Shown: in pieces, positions 26,176-35,066 of the stretch
Layout: each line of letters opens with the position of its first letter
How positions within the stretch are numbered: position 1 is the first letter of the stretch
From: Duncaniella muris
GTDB lineage: Bacteria; Bacteroidota; Bacteroidia; Bacteroidales; Muribaculaceae
Assembly: GCF_003024805.1 (NCBI RefSeq)
Contig: NZ_PUEC01000005.1
Coordinates: 1 to 64,000 of the forward strand
Reading direction: 5' to 3'
Length of the DNA: 64,000 nucleotides
Notes under the pieces: model-generated
Databases searched by the model: none
Told to the model about the DNA's origin: nothing
Seen by the model: the letters and a program-made list of their open reading frames with translations, nothing else
Program-made: the position numbers and the translations under genes

Positions 26176-26736
26176 TTAATCAGAGTCTGCAAAAAATTGT
26201 TCGATTTTTTTTACAGCGAGATGATATGATGCCTTCAAGGCTCCGACAGATGTTCCCATGATTTCTGACATCTGTTCGTATTTCATGTCATCATAGTAGC
26301 GCATGTTGAAAACAAGGCGCTGCTTTTCAGGGAGTGTGGCTATGGCGTTGCGGAGTTTTAGCGCAAGCTCGTCGCCGTCAATGTTAGTGTCTGCCTGAAT
26401 GAGAGCTATGAGTTGAGATTCATCGTCATCGAGTGAGATCCCTCGTCTTTTTTTCTCACGCTCAAGATAGGAGATGCTTTCGTTTACTGCGATTTTATAC
26501 AGCCATGTTGAAAGTTTGGCATCTCCACGGAAATTTTCTATGTTCTGCCAGGCTTTTAAGAATGTGTTCTGGAGGATATCATCGGCATCGTCATGAAGCT
26601 GGACAGTGCGACGGATCAGGCGATAAAGCGGCTCGGAATACAGACGGATGAGGTCATTGAACGCCGCGCGGCATGTCGAGGGGTCTCTCAGACGTGCCAC
26701 GAGAGTCGAGTCGTCAGGCTTAAGATCTTTTTCCAT
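26176..26736 (-). CDS. ECF-type RNA polymerase sigma factor
   Basis: 186 residues. Region 2 is visible in LIRLYSEPLYRLIRRTVQLHDDADDILQNTFLKAWQNI and STWLYKIAVNESISYL. Region 4 is visible in TLPEKQRLVFNMRYYDDMKYEQMSEIMGTSVGALKASYHLAVKKIE. It heads a same-strand run with the membrane protein, the Spy-like protein and the A2M, spaced 71, 35 and 53 bases apart. Together these look like an envelope-stress unit. A housekeeping -7 box lies upstream, so basal expression need not depend on itself. Confidence 0.95.
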   Translation of the reverse strand: MEKDLKPDDSTLVARLRDPSTCRAAFNDLIRLYSEPLYRLIRRTVQLHDDADDILQNTFLKAWQNIENFRGDAKLSTWLYKIAVNESISYLEREKKRRGISLDDDESQLIALIQADTNIDGDELALKLRNAIATLPEKQRLVFNMRYYDDMKYEQMSEIMGTSVGALKASYHLAVKKIEQFFADSD

Positions 26737-26761
26737 CTGTAAAGTGATGATGTTATTTTTA

Positions 26762-26769
26762 CAAAAATA
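26762..26769 (-). promoter_or_regulatory. -7 box of the sigma factor gene
   Basis: The minus strand reads TATTTTTG, matching TAnnTTTG, about 26 bases before the ATG at 26736. Confidence 0.5.
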
Positions 26770-26955
26770 GGAATAAATTGTTAATCAGTTCGCAAAAATA
26801 GTCATAATTGATGTTAATCTTAGATCTCAGATTGCCATTGTCTCCCGTTGCGGCAATACAGTGTAAGCAGACAGTCTCAGCCGAAATTTTAATTTTCAGG
26901 GCCGGGGCTGTCTGATTATAGAACCATAATAATATATATGTAATGGTCTCTGATA

Positions 26956-27192
26956 TTATTGACGGGCATATGACCGTATGGTCGGGCTTTCGATGTCTAC
27001 TCCGTAGTCCTGGGCGCGTTGGAGTATGGCACGGGCCAGTTTCGGTTTTAGATCTTCGGGGCAATATCGGAAGTAGGCTTCGGCAGCACGTACATGGGCT
27101 GCGTCAGGCATAGGATATTCCCGGCGTTCAGGAAGACCGAACACGGAATCCGGCATATCTTTGCGCTCTTCGTAGGAAATCTTATCACTCAT
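26956..27192 (-). CDS. Small conserved protein, DUF6582-like
   Basis: A 78-residue soluble protein. The middle, DSVFGLPERREYPMPDAAHVRAAEAYFRYCPE, resembles a motif known from small proteins of phage and bacterial origin (annotated DUF6582 in some sources), in which a Pro-rich turn is followed by D.xHVRxAxxxF. It ends with a short helical part. Function unknown. It lies 41 bases after the upstream barrel gene on the same strand, so co-transcription is possible. The family name is from memory. Confidence 0.7.
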   Translation of the reverse strand: MSDKISYEERKDMPDSVFGLPERREYPMPDAAHVRAAEAYFRYCPEDLKPKLARAILQRAQDYGVDIESPTIRSYARQ

Positions 27193-27233
27193 GACTGTTA
27201 TTCATTAGCGGGTTAAGCGCCATAGATTTCAGC

Positions 27234-27749
27234 TTACAGGTTGAAGCGGACACCAACCTGAAGCAGACCTTGCGCTCCAAAACCAAGTTCGCCGAAAATG
27301 CTGGTGACACGGGTAAGATTTACTTCAGCTCCGAGTGGAGAGGCCTGGAATGCGAAGTAGGCTTTGTTTTTAGACCAGTCGTCACCGGCCATGTGGGTGA
27401 TGTCAACACCGATGCCGAGATGTCCGTAAAGTGTTGCTACCCGGTTTCTCCAATAGTCGTAGCGGCCGTTGAGCATGATCACGTGGTAATAGGCATTCGC
27501 ATCATCTGAGTGCTTGTAGCTCGCCGATGAGAAAGTGTATGAGATGCCAAGGTATGTCTTGGGCATTACCTTGAAATTTACAGCTGTGGTCAGGGCTCCC
27601 CATGCACTGTTGACGGATCCTCCGTCGTGCATGTCTGTGGCATCCATCTGTGTGTAGCCGCCGTAACCGATCTGGAGCTGTGCTTTCTGTGCGTGTGCTC
27701 CGAAGGCCATCCCTAAAACAGCACACATGATAAGTAGAATTTTTTTCAT
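27234..27749 (-). CDS. Small outer-membrane beta-barrel protein
   Basis: 171 residues with a clear signal peptide (MKKILLIMCAVLGMAFGAHA, cleaved before QKAQ). The mature part is made of alternating hydrophobic and polar strands (KTYLGISYTFSSASY, YYHVIMLNGRYDYWR, ATLYGHLGIGVDIT) and ends in an aromatic-rich strand LLQVGVRFNL. This is typical of an eight-stranded OmpA/OmpX-like barrel. No functional domain can be named. Confidence 0.8.
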   Translation of the reverse strand: MKKILLIMCAVLGMAFGAHAQKAQLQIGYGGYTQMDATDMHDGGSVNSAWGALTTAVNFKVMPKTYLGISYTFSSASYKHSDDANAYYHVIMLNGRYDYWRNRVATLYGHLGIGVDITHMAGDDWSKNKAYFAFQASPLGAEVNLTRVTSIFGELGFGAQGLLQVGVRFNL

Positions 27750-27925
27750 CTCTTGGTGTTATTAAGTAGTGATAAATAATAGTTTCCGGTGATCGTATCC
27801 GGTAATTTGCGATTGGATGCAAATGCGGATTCGGTTTAATAACACTAAATGGAGATGAAAAGTTTATTGCAATGCCATATATTCATTGTCAGGATATCAA
27901 TATCCGGGGCCAATGTAATGAGGTA

Positions 27926-30900
27926 TCAATACCATTGCACGCCGTTGGAGTATGATGAGCGTTTGTCATACTTGAGGTCTTGCAGGAGCGAGGATTTGAC
28001 TGATATGTGGAAATTGTAGCTCTTGTATGGTCCTACCGGCACGAAGCTTGCGCGCATGGTGAAGCAGTGCATGTCACGCGAGATATTGCAGTTCATGTAG
28101 GCGAGTTTACGGGTGTCGAAGTTGTAGCTGGCCGAAAAACCGAAATTCCAGTTGGCCGTTGGTCTGATATTGCCTGAAAAAGAAAGGTTTTGAGTTATCT
28201 TGCCTTTGTATTCCAGTTTTTTGTAGTCGAATTCTCCATAGCCGTAATTGACGGAGTAGTTGAAAGTGAGATTCCAGGGCACACTCCATTTCATGTAGCC
28301 GTCATCGTCAAATTCCATGCCGGAATTTTTCTTGCTGCTTTTTCGGGTGGGGCTTTCGTAGTCAGATGTTGTTTCGGCAAATTCCTGATCCATGCTTTGG
28401 GCTTTGCCGTTGTCTTTTTTGTCTTTTTTATCCTTGTCTTTGCCGAACAGCTTTTTGAAAGTGTCGTTGTTGAAGGTGTAGCTGAACGAAGTGCCTGTGC
28501 TTGAAAGCTTGCCCCAGCCTTTGCCTTGAGATATGCGGAGCTTGTTGACACGCACGGGGTTGCCGGCTGAGTTGAGCGCATAGGTATAGACATCCCAGGT
28601 TGCCGAGAGGTTAAGGTTGAAGTTCTTGACCAGACGGAGCATTATTGAGGTGTTGAGATTTGACCAGCGCATTGAGTCGGCGGCAAAGTTGTAACTTTGT
28701 GACAGCGAAAGGTTTTCGATCAATGAAATTTTCTTCTCCCCGATCGAGTCTTTGTCTGACTTGACTTTCATTTCCAGATTGTTGGCAAGCGAGATGCTTA
28801 TGGCGCCTGTTTTGCCTTGGCCGGGGACTCCGAACAGTGAGTTCGGGAAGTAGGAGTAGGTGCGTGTCTGCATCTCTCCTTTGGCGTCAGGATACTGGTA
28901 GGATCCGTAATAGCCGAAAAATTTCGATGCAAAGTCCGGTGATCCGGTAAAAGAGATTGTGGGGGTGAGCACGTGGCGGATCATCTTGACCTTGTCGCCC
29001 AGAAATGGCAGCGGCTGGAAGAAGCCGTAGATTTTGGTGTCAAGCGATACTGCGGCACTGAAGTCCCAGACGTTATAGAAATTATAGGTGGTGTCAAGGA
29101 CCTCGGCGGAGGCATTCGGATCCCACTGCCGGCGGACTTTGGTTGAATACATTCGGTCGGTCAGGTTGATCGACGGGGTGAGGTTGAGGTATTTGAACAG
29201 GTTAAAGGTGGCGCTGATGGGGATGCTGTGACGCATGCCGTTGCGCCAATCCTTGATGAGGCTTTTCTTGAAAAATTCATCCTGCTTTGCAGTCAGGGAG
29301 TTGTTGAACTGACCTGAATAGGAGAGTTTGATTTTTTCATACCATTTCTCTTCACCCACAGCGCGTTTACGCTTGAAGGGATAGAGCTGAGACATGGTTA
29401 TGGTGAAGTTGGGGAAAGAGACGGCAAGAGTTGAGTCCTGGGAGCGCTGGGAGATGTTGGCTGTTGTCGAGACGGACCATTTTGAGTTGGGAAAACGGTA
29501 GGTCATGTTGATCGTACTGCTCTTTGTGTTTTCGGTGAAAGCGTTTGAGTAGTATGAGTTCAGGTCGTTTCGCGTATAGCCGCTGGTGGTGAAGTTCACG
29601 CTTGCCGAGAGACTCATGTTGGGGTTGGCTTTTGAGTCCTGGCTGTGGTTCCAGAGCACCTGGAAGTTGGTCGACTTAGTATAGTCGGGCATTCCTTTGT
29701 CGCCGGTGATGGTCTTGAGATACGAGATGTTGAATCCTCCGGAATATTTGTATCGTTTGACATAGCGCGATTCAGCGCGCAGGCCCCAGGAGCCGAGGGT
29801 GTAGATCTCGCCGGTGAGGGCAAGGTCAATGTTGTCGCTGAGTGCGAGGTAGTAACCGCCGTTACTGAGATAGTAGCCGCGGTTGTAGTCATCGCCAAAG
29901 GTGGGGAATATGATACCGGATGAATATTTTTCAGAGAATGGAAAGTATCCGAAAGGCACAGCTAACGGGAGTGGCAGTCCGGCAAGCACCATATAGGCCG
30001 GTCCGCTGACCACGTCTTTGCCTGGCCGGACTTTGGCTTTTGTCAGTTGAAGATAGAAGTGGGGGTCATCGTGGTTGTCGCAGGTGGTGTAGCGGCCGTT
30101 CTGTACATAGAAAGTGTTTTCGTCTATTTTCTTTGTCTGTCCGCCTGTCAGATAGCCTTCGCCCTGCTGGGTGATTACATCGGTGATGTAGCCGTATTCC
30201 GTCTTGAAGTTGTAGTGCATTGTTTTTGCCTCATAAGATGTCCCGTTGTCTTCGAATACGGGAGTGCCGAAGAGGTCGCCGACGGAGTCTACGCCGCCCA
30301 TTGCATAGACGGTGTTGTTGTCGAGATTCATCTCGATCTGTTCGGCATCAAGTTTGATGTTGCCATAGCTGACTTTGCTGTCGCCATACATGAATGCGGT
30401 GTTGCGCCCGATGAGCACCATTGAGTCTTGGGCCGAAAAGTCGACAGCATTGTCAAGGTCTACCTTTGTGCGCACGATGTTCGATCCCTTTTCCGGCGGA
30501 GTGATGCGACGGCGGCTCAGCTGTGACCGGCGGGTGCTGTCAGGGGTATAGGTGTGGCGTGTTATCTGGCCGGCAAGGCTGTCAGCGGCTATGCCGGCAG
30601 AGTCAGTGCTGAGGATAACCGAATCTGGTGATGCGATTTGCTCAGGCGCAGGCGCTGACCGGCGGTTAGCTGTGGCATCAAAGAGGGTGGCTGGTTTCTG
30701 GTATATGATTTCGTCGGAATCCAATGTCTCGGTTGTGTCAGGACTGAGGCTGTCAGCGACGGATATTGGCAGAGGTTCAATTTCTGTAGGCTGGGCCTGT
30801 GGCGACGGAATGGATTCCGGTTGCATGACATCAACACCCCCGGCAATTGAACCGGGGTTTACGGAGCGCGAGAATGCACCTACGGAGAGGGCACACAGCA

Positions 30901-30937
30901 GCACTATTGTGATGATATATAGTTGAGAATATCTCAA
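27926..30937 (-). CDS. lptD: LptD-type LPS assembly outer-membrane protein
   Basis: 1003 residues. It has a signal peptide and a long Pro/Ser-rich linker. A beta-jellyroll of the OstA/LptA kind follows (about residues 160-280: DSMVLIGRNTAFMYGDSKVSYGNIKLDAEQIEMNLDNNTVYAMG). Then comes the typical LptD segment LPLPLAVPFGYFPFSEKYSSGIIFPTFGD and a large beta-barrel ending in an aromatic strand. In the outer membrane it inserts LPS together with LptE. The intermolecular disulfide cysteines of E. coli LptD are not evident, and Bacteroidetes forms are known to differ there. There is a lysine-rich insert near residue 840 (KKDKKDNGK). Leader about 90 bases. Confidence 0.88.
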   Translation of the reverse strand: MRYSQLYIITIVLLCALSVGAFSRSVNPGSIAGGVDVMQPESIPSPQAQPTEIEPLPISVADSLSPDTTETLDSDEIIYQKPATLFDATANRRSAPAPEQIASPDSVILSTDSAGIAADSLAGQITRHTYTPDSTRRSQLSRRRITPPEKGSNIVRTKVDLDNAVDFSAQDSMVLIGRNTAFMYGDSKVSYGNIKLDAEQIEMNLDNNTVYAMGGVDSVGDLFGTPVFEDNGTSYEAKTMHYNFKTEYGYITDVITQQGEGYLTGGQTKKIDENTFYVQNGRYTTCDNHDDPHFYLQLTKAKVRPGKDVVSGPAYMVLAGLPLPLAVPFGYFPFSEKYSSGIIFPTFGDDYNRGYYLSNGGYYLALSDNIDLALTGEIYTLGSWGLRAESRYVKRYKYSGGFNISYLKTITGDKGMPDYTKSTNFQVLWNHSQDSKANPNMSLSASVNFTTSGYTRNDLNSYYSNAFTENTKSSTINMTYRFPNSKWSVSTTANISQRSQDSTLAVSFPNFTITMSQLYPFKRKRAVGEEKWYEKIKLSYSGQFNNSLTAKQDEFFKKSLIKDWRNGMRHSIPISATFNLFKYLNLTPSINLTDRMYSTKVRRQWDPNASAEVLDTTYNFYNVWDFSAAVSLDTKIYGFFQPLPFLGDKVKMIRHVLTPTISFTGSPDFASKFFGYYGSYQYPDAKGEMQTRTYSYFPNSLFGVPGQGKTGAISISLANNLEMKVKSDKDSIGEKKISLIENLSLSQSYNFAADSMRWSNLNTSIMLRLVKNFNLNLSATWDVYTYALNSAGNPVRVNKLRISQGKGWGKLSSTGTSFSYTFNNDTFKKLFGKDKDKKDKKDNGKAQSMDQEFAETTSDYESPTRKSSKKNSGMEFDDDGYMKWSVPWNLTFNYSVNYGYGEFDYKKLEYKGKITQNLSFSGNIRPTANWNFGFSASYNFDTRKLAYMNCNISRDMHCFTMRASFVPVGPYKSYNFHISVKSSLLQDLKYDKRSSYSNGVQWY

Positions 30938-31034
30938 AACTGCACCTTAATAGTAAGATAGACGTAGTTCCTTTGGGAAAATGGAAGATCTCGGAATGGA
31001 GGTGAAATCTCAGGACCTGTCAGGAAAATCTCTG

Positions 31035-31042
31035 CAAAGATA
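31035..31042 (-). promoter_or_regulatory. -7 box of lptD
   Basis: The minus strand reads TATCTTTG, about 98 bases upstream of the lptD ATG at 30937. Confidence 0.5.
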
Positions 31043-31202
31043 TAACATTATCCGAAAATAGACAAAGAGCATATGGGATATACAGCATTAATTATTGTAA
31101 AAACAGTCATTCGCGCGGTGTTTAGAGTTTGGATTTCAGGCGTGAAGATTGAAATTTATAATTAAAACCCAAGATTTGTATTAATAATTGTGATTTTTTG
31201 GC

Positions 31203-31210
31203 TAATTTTG
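31203..31210 (+). promoter_or_regulatory. -7 box of the Lrp-type regulator gene
   Basis: TAATTTTG followed by C, giving a leader of about 70 bases to the ATG at 31287. Confidence 0.55.
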
Positions 31211-31286
31211 CATTGTAAAACGGGCTGTGGCCCGATTGATACAAATGCATTTTTAATAAACCATTATAGAGCAAATTTTAAAACTA

Positions 31287-31757
31287 ATGGCAAGACAACA
31301 TTTTGACATGCTGGATTTCAAGATTCTCAAAATGCTTTCCAGCAATGCTCGCAAGCCGTTTCTTGAGATAGCACGTGAGACTAATGTATCAGGCGCAGCC
31401 ATACATCAGCGCATACAGAAACTGACTTCGTCCGGCATCATAAAGGGCTTTGAGACAATAATCGACCCCGCATCTGTCGGTTACGAGACTTGTGCATATA
31501 TAGGCTTTATCCTGCAGGACTCTTCAAAATTCAATGAGGTTGTCCAGTTGCTTAAGGATATACCTGAAGTGGTCGACTGTCACTTCACTACAGGCAGCTA
31601 TGATATTTTCGCCAAGATCTTCGCCCGCAACAACGAGCATCTTCTTGAAGTGATACATCAGATCAGCCTTGGCGCCGTCGGACGCACCGAAACTCTTATC
31701 TCATTTAAAGAGGTGCTCAAGCGTCCGATTCCTATCCAGGCCGAAAACTTCGACTGA
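31287..31757 (+). CDS. Lrp/AsnC family transcriptional regulator
   Basis: 156 residues. An N-terminal helix-turn-helix (LDFKILKMLSSNARKPFLEIARETNVSGAAIHQRIQKLTSSGIIKG) is followed by the RAM effector domain (YETCAYIGFILQDSSKFNEVVQLLKDIPEVVDCHFTTGSYDIFAKIF). The ligand, usually an amino acid, cannot be predicted. The last part overlaps a long spurious extension of mtaB in another frame. mtaB proper starts 52 bases after its stop. Confidence 0.95.
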   Translation: MARQHFDMLDFKILKMLSSNARKPFLEIARETNVSGAAIHQRIQKLTSSGIIKGFETIIDPASVGYETCAYIGFILQDSSKFNEVVQLLKDIPEVVDCHFTTGSYDIFAKIFARNNEHLLEVIHQISLGAVGRTETLISFKEVLKRPIPIQAENFD

Positions 31758-31809
31758 AAAAGGAGCCCTGATTAAACAACCTCTAATTTATTCTTCAAAG
31801 AGACATACC

Positions 31810-33138
31810 TTGATTGATAAGGAGACTTTTGGAAATCAGACTGCACTGTTTCATACTTTTGGATGCAAACTGAATTTCGCCGAGACTTCCACGGTGGCGC
31901 GCATCTTTGCCTCCCGTGGGATTCAGCGTGTCCATGAGGGTGACAGGCCTGATTTTATAGTGGTCAATTCATGCAGTGTCACCGAGATCGCCGACAAGAA
32001 ATGCCGTCAGGCGATACGGTCGTTCGCACGCCGCTATCCTGAGGCTAAGATCGTGGTGACCGGGTGCTATGCCCAGCTCAAGCCGGGCGAGGTCGCGTCG
32101 CTTCCCGGTGTGGCTGTTGTGGCCGGTACGGATCGCAAACTCGAACTGGCTGATTATCTCGACCGGGTCACCGGCGCTTCTTCGGCTGAAGAGGCCGCCA
32201 CATTTGTCACGCCGACAAAAGAGATACGCTCTTTCAGTCCTTCATGCTCGCGTGGCGACCGCACACGTTATTTTCTGAAGGTGCAGGACGGTTGTGACTA
32301 CTGGTGTTCCTACTGTACCATCCCTATGGCCCGTGGGCGCAGCCGCTCAGGATCGATTGAGGAGATAGTCGCCCAGGCCCGCGATGTGGCAGCCGAGGGT
32401 GGCAAGGAAATTGTCATCACCGGTGTTAATATCGGCGACTTCGGGCGTGGCTCCGGTGAGACTTTCTTTGATCTGTGCAAGGCTCTTGATGAAGTCGAAG
32501 GAATAGAGCGCTATCGCATTTCCTCGATCGAACCGAATCTGCTTACTGATGAACTGATTGACTTCGTGAGCCGATCAAAGCGCTTCATGCCTCATTTTCA
32601 TATCCCATTGCAAAACGGCAGCGACGAGGTGTTGCGCCTGATGCGCCGACGCTACGACACGGCGCTTTTCCGCAGCAAGATCGAGCATATACGCCGGGTG
32701 ATGCCTGATGCGTTTATAGGTGTCGACCTGATTGTGGGCGCGCGCGGAGAGACCGAGGAGCTCTTTGAGGAGTCGAAGGCTTTTGTAGAGTCGCTTGACA
32801 TATCTCGCCTACATGTGTTCACCTACAGCGAGCGTCCCGGCACACGGGCGCTGGAGATAGCCCATGCCGTCAGTCAGGAAGAGAAGCACCGGCGCACTCG
32901 TCTGATGCTCGCCGTCTCTGAAAAGAAACTGAAGAATTTCACATCGCGTTTCGTCGGGACAACGCGTCCACTTCTGATAGAGCATCCGCGCCATGACGGC
33001 TCGATGGCCGGATTTACTGATAATTATCTGCGTGTCAACATTGCTCCGGCTCCGGAATTGTCAAACACTGTGGCTCCAGTGACGATTCTCGCCATGAACC
33101 CGGAAGGAGAAGAGTCGGAAGGAGAGGTTGTGAGATGA
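31810..33138 (+). CDS. mtaB: tRNA t6A37 methylthiotransferase MtaB (TTG start)
   Basis: A radical-SAM enzyme that adds a methylthio group to t6A at position 37 of tRNA. 442 residues. The N-terminal MTTase domain has cluster cysteines in HTFGCKLNFAETST (Cys19), VVNSCSVTEIA and VTGCYAQLKPGE. The radical-SAM motif CDYWCSYC has cysteines at about 162, 166 and 169. A TRAM domain closes the protein. The only in-frame ATG nearby is inside the upstream regulator gene (31669). The TTG at 31810, preceded by AAAGAGA, gives (M)IDKETFGNQTALFHTFGCK, matching the usual N-terminus. Its substrate nucleoside depends on TsaB, encoded at 62259-62957. Confidence 0.93.
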   Translation: MIDKETFGNQTALFHTFGCKLNFAETSTVARIFASRGIQRVHEGDRPDFIVVNSCSVTEIADKKCRQAIRSFARRYPEAKIVVTGCYAQLKPGEVASLPGVAVVAGTDRKLELADYLDRVTGASSAEEAATFVTPTKEIRSFSPSCSRGDRTRYFLKVQDGCDYWCSYCTIPMARGRSRSGSIEEIVAQARDVAAEGGKEIVITGVNIGDFGRGSGETFFDLCKALDEVEGIERYRISSIEPNLLTDELIDFVSRSKRFMPHFHIPLQNGSDEVLRLMRRRYDTALFRSKIEHIRRVMPDAFIGVDLIVGARGETEELFEESKAFVESLDISRLHVFTYSERPGTRALEIAHAVSQEEKHRRTRLMLAVSEKKLKNFTSRFVGTTRPLLIEHPRHDGSMAGFTDNYLRVNIAPAPELSNTVAPVTILAMNPEGEESEGEVVR

Positions 33139-34163
33139 CAGAAATGACGGTTGCGGCTGAATCAGTCCCGGCCCGTGTGGCCGTTATAATTCTCAACTGG
33201 AACGGCGAGAAATTTCTGCGCGCCTATCTTCCGTCGGTGGTGCGCCACACTCCGTCTGCCATAGCGGATGTCTTCGTGGCCGACAACGGATCGACCGATG
33301 GCTCCGTTGACTTGCTCAAACGTGATTTCCCGAATGTTCGCACCATTCTCTTCAGCGAGAACCACGGTTTTGCCGAAGGTTATAATCTCGCCATAAAGGA
33401 AGTGGCGCCACATTATAAATATAGTGTGCTTCTGAACTCTGATGTCGAGGTCAAGGATGACTGGCTTACACCTATGTTCAACTTCATGGAGTCGCATCCG
33501 GAGGCGGGAGCTGTTCAGCCGAAAATTCTGTCACTGACAGAGCCTGAAAAATTTGAATATGCCGGGGCCGCCGGCGGTTTTCTTGACCGCAACGGTTATC
33601 CATATTGTCGCGGACGCATATTCGGAACTGTCGAGACCGACTGCGGGCAGTATGACAGCCCTATTCAGGTCGATTGGGCAAGCGGTGCCGCGCTGATGGT
33701 TGACAACAGTTTTTATCTTTCGGTAGGAGGGCTTGACAAGGCGTTCTTTGCCCATATGGAAGAGATTGATCTCTGCTGGCGCATGAGGCTTGCCGGCCGA
33801 CAGTTGTGGGCGGTTCCGTCAGGGGCTGTCTATCATCTGGGAGGCGGGAGTCTGCCGGCTTCTAATCCGCGCAAAACCTATCTGAATTTCCGCAACAATC
33901 TGCTGATGCTCCGCAAGAACCTTCCGCGCAACGGGCGCACGCGCCGTCTGGTGTGGCGCCGCCTGCTTGATACTCTGGCATGGGCCAAGTTCATGGCATG
34001 TCTTGATTTCGGCAATGCGCGGGCTGTGGTCAGGGCCCATCGTGATTTCTCACGTATGCAGGCAGTTTATGATACGGATCCACGTGTCGATCTGCTGTCC
34101 GGCCGTCCGAACATCCTTCTTGAATATTATCTGCTTCGTCACGACCGCTTTTCAGATTTCTGA
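33135..34163 (+). CDS. GT2 family glycosyltransferase (rhamnosyltransferase-like)
   Basis: 342 residues with the GT-A fold. The start is VAVIILNWNGEKFLRAYLPS, followed by DVFVADNGSTDGSVDLLKRDFPNV, the DXD-like SVLLNSDVEVKDDWL, and the conserved acceptor/catalytic block DWASGAALMVDNSFYLSVGGLDKAFFAHMEEIDLCWRMRLAGR. These are typical of WsaF/rhamnosyltransferase-like GT2 enzymes of cell-surface polysaccharides. It overlaps mtaB by ATGA, so the two are translationally coupled, and its 3' end overlaps surE by 12 bases. Sugar and acceptor are unknown. Confidence 0.92.
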   Translation: MTEMTVAAESVPARVAVIILNWNGEKFLRAYLPSVVRHTPSAIADVFVADNGSTDGSVDLLKRDFPNVRTILFSENHGFAEGYNLAIKEVAPHYKYSVLLNSDVEVKDDWLTPMFNFMESHPEAGAVQPKILSLTEPEKFEYAGAAGGFLDRNGYPYCRGRIFGTVETDCGQYDSPIQVDWASGAALMVDNSFYLSVGGLDKAFFAHMEEIDLCWRMRLAGRQLWAVPSGAVYHLGGGSLPASNPRKTYLNFRNNLLMLRKNLPRNGRTRRLVWRRLLDTLAWAKFMACLDFGNARAVVRAHRDFSRMQAVYDTDPRVDLLSGRPNILLEYYLLRHDRFSDF

Positions 34164-34925
34164 AAAGATATCCCTTACACGGATTATCATATCTGTGGCT
34201 GTCTGATCCGGGCGGATCGGGACAATCGTGCCATACTGCTGTTTCAGCCAGTATTCATCTGTCTCCAGATTGTCAGGCTCGTCATTGTGGAACTTGCCCG
34301 TCAGCCAGTAGAACGGAGTGCCGTGGGGAGTGGCGTAGGTGGCATATTCCTCAGTCCACCGTCCTTTGGCCGCGCGCACAACTTTGATGCCTTTCGGAGT
34401 GCAGCGGGTGGGGAAGTTCACGTTCAGGCAAATCCCCTCAGGCAGTCCTTCGGCAAGTACTTTGGCGGTTATCTCTTTAATGAAAGGTGTCAGCGGATCG
34501 AAATCGGCTCCGGGCGAATGGTCAAGCAGCGAATAGCCTATCGAGGGTATTCCAAGCAGACAACCTTCCATTGCGGCTCCCATTGTTCCGGAATATATAT
34601 TGTTGACAGCGGCGTTTGATCCGTGGTTGATACCGGAAAGAATCAGATCGGGCCTGCGGTCAAGCACAGCAAACATGGCGAGCTTCACGCAGTCAACCGG
34701 TGTGCCGTTGGCGCTCATCATGCGGGCGCATTCAAGCGGCTGATGTTCGTTGATGAAGAGAGGCGTGTTTACGCTGATAGCTGATGACTTGCCTGACTGC
34801 GCGCTGTCAGGGGCTACGACCACAACATCGCCTAATGTCACCGCTATGCGTGTGAGATGGGCTATTCCGCGTGACCCGATTCCGTCATCATTGGTTATGA
34901 GTATAAGGGGGCGTTCTGCTTTCAT
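34152..34925 (-). CDS. surE: 5'/3'-nucleotidase SurE
   Basis: 257 residues. A metal-dependent phosphatase on nucleoside monophosphates and polyphosphate, linked to stationary-phase survival. Metal ligands are in ILITNDDGIGSRGI and in APDSAQSGKSSAIS. The LSGINHGSNAAVNNIYSGTMGAAMEG segment carries the conserved Asn. The N-terminus and length fit the family. It has its own -7 box and is convergent with the GT2 gene. Confidence 0.96.
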   Translation of the reverse strand: MKAERPLILITNDDGIGSRGIAHLTRIAVTLGDVVVVAPDSAQSGKSSAISVNTPLFINEHQPLECARMMSANGTPVDCVKLAMFAVLDRRPDLILSGINHGSNAAVNNIYSGTMGAAMEGCLLGIPSIGYSLLDHSPGADFDPLTPFIKEITAKVLAEGLPEGICLNVNFPTRCTPKGIKVVRAAKGRWTEEYATYATPHGTPFYWLTGKFHNDEPDNLETDEYWLKQQYGTIVPIRPDQTATDMIIRVRDIFSEI

Positions 34926-34943
34926 GAATCAGTGATTTTTGGA

Positions 34944-34951
34944 CAAAATTA
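34944..34951 (-). promoter_or_regulatory. -7 box of surE
   Basis: The minus strand reads TAATTTTG, 18 bases before the ATG at 34925. Confidence 0.5.
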
Positions 34952-34996
34952 CAGAAAAATGCCAACTAATCATGCGCTCAATTGTTAAAATTTTAG

Positions 34997-35004
34997 TACT
35001 TTTG
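34997..35004 (+). promoter_or_regulatory. -7 box of the DUF4293 gene
   Basis: TACTTTTG at 34997-35004 is followed by a small hairpin (GACCT/AGGTC) in a leader of about 55 bases. Confidence 0.5.
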
Positions 35005-35066
35005 ACCTCCCGAAGGTCATGGTGGCCTTTGTTGAATGAAATCATCAATTCAAAAAAATAAACGTT

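Larger units (their letters stand above)
30938..31286. other. Intergenic region between lptD and the Lrp-type gene
   Basis: It holds two divergent promoters and their leaders but no gene that I can support. A small hairpin (CGGGC at 31221-31225 with GCCCG at 31230-31234) lies just after the expected start site of the plus-strand transcript. Confidence 0.6.

Noticed and set aside
26759-27064. 101-codon minus-strand frame after the sigma gene
   Set aside because: It overlaps the better-supported 78-residue gene in another frame and has low-complexity, non-protein-like composition.
31669-31809. N-terminal extension of mtaB from an ATG inside lrp
   Set aside because: The extension overlaps lrp coding sequence in another frame and does not resemble MtaB. 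The TTG at 31810 fits the family N-terminus.
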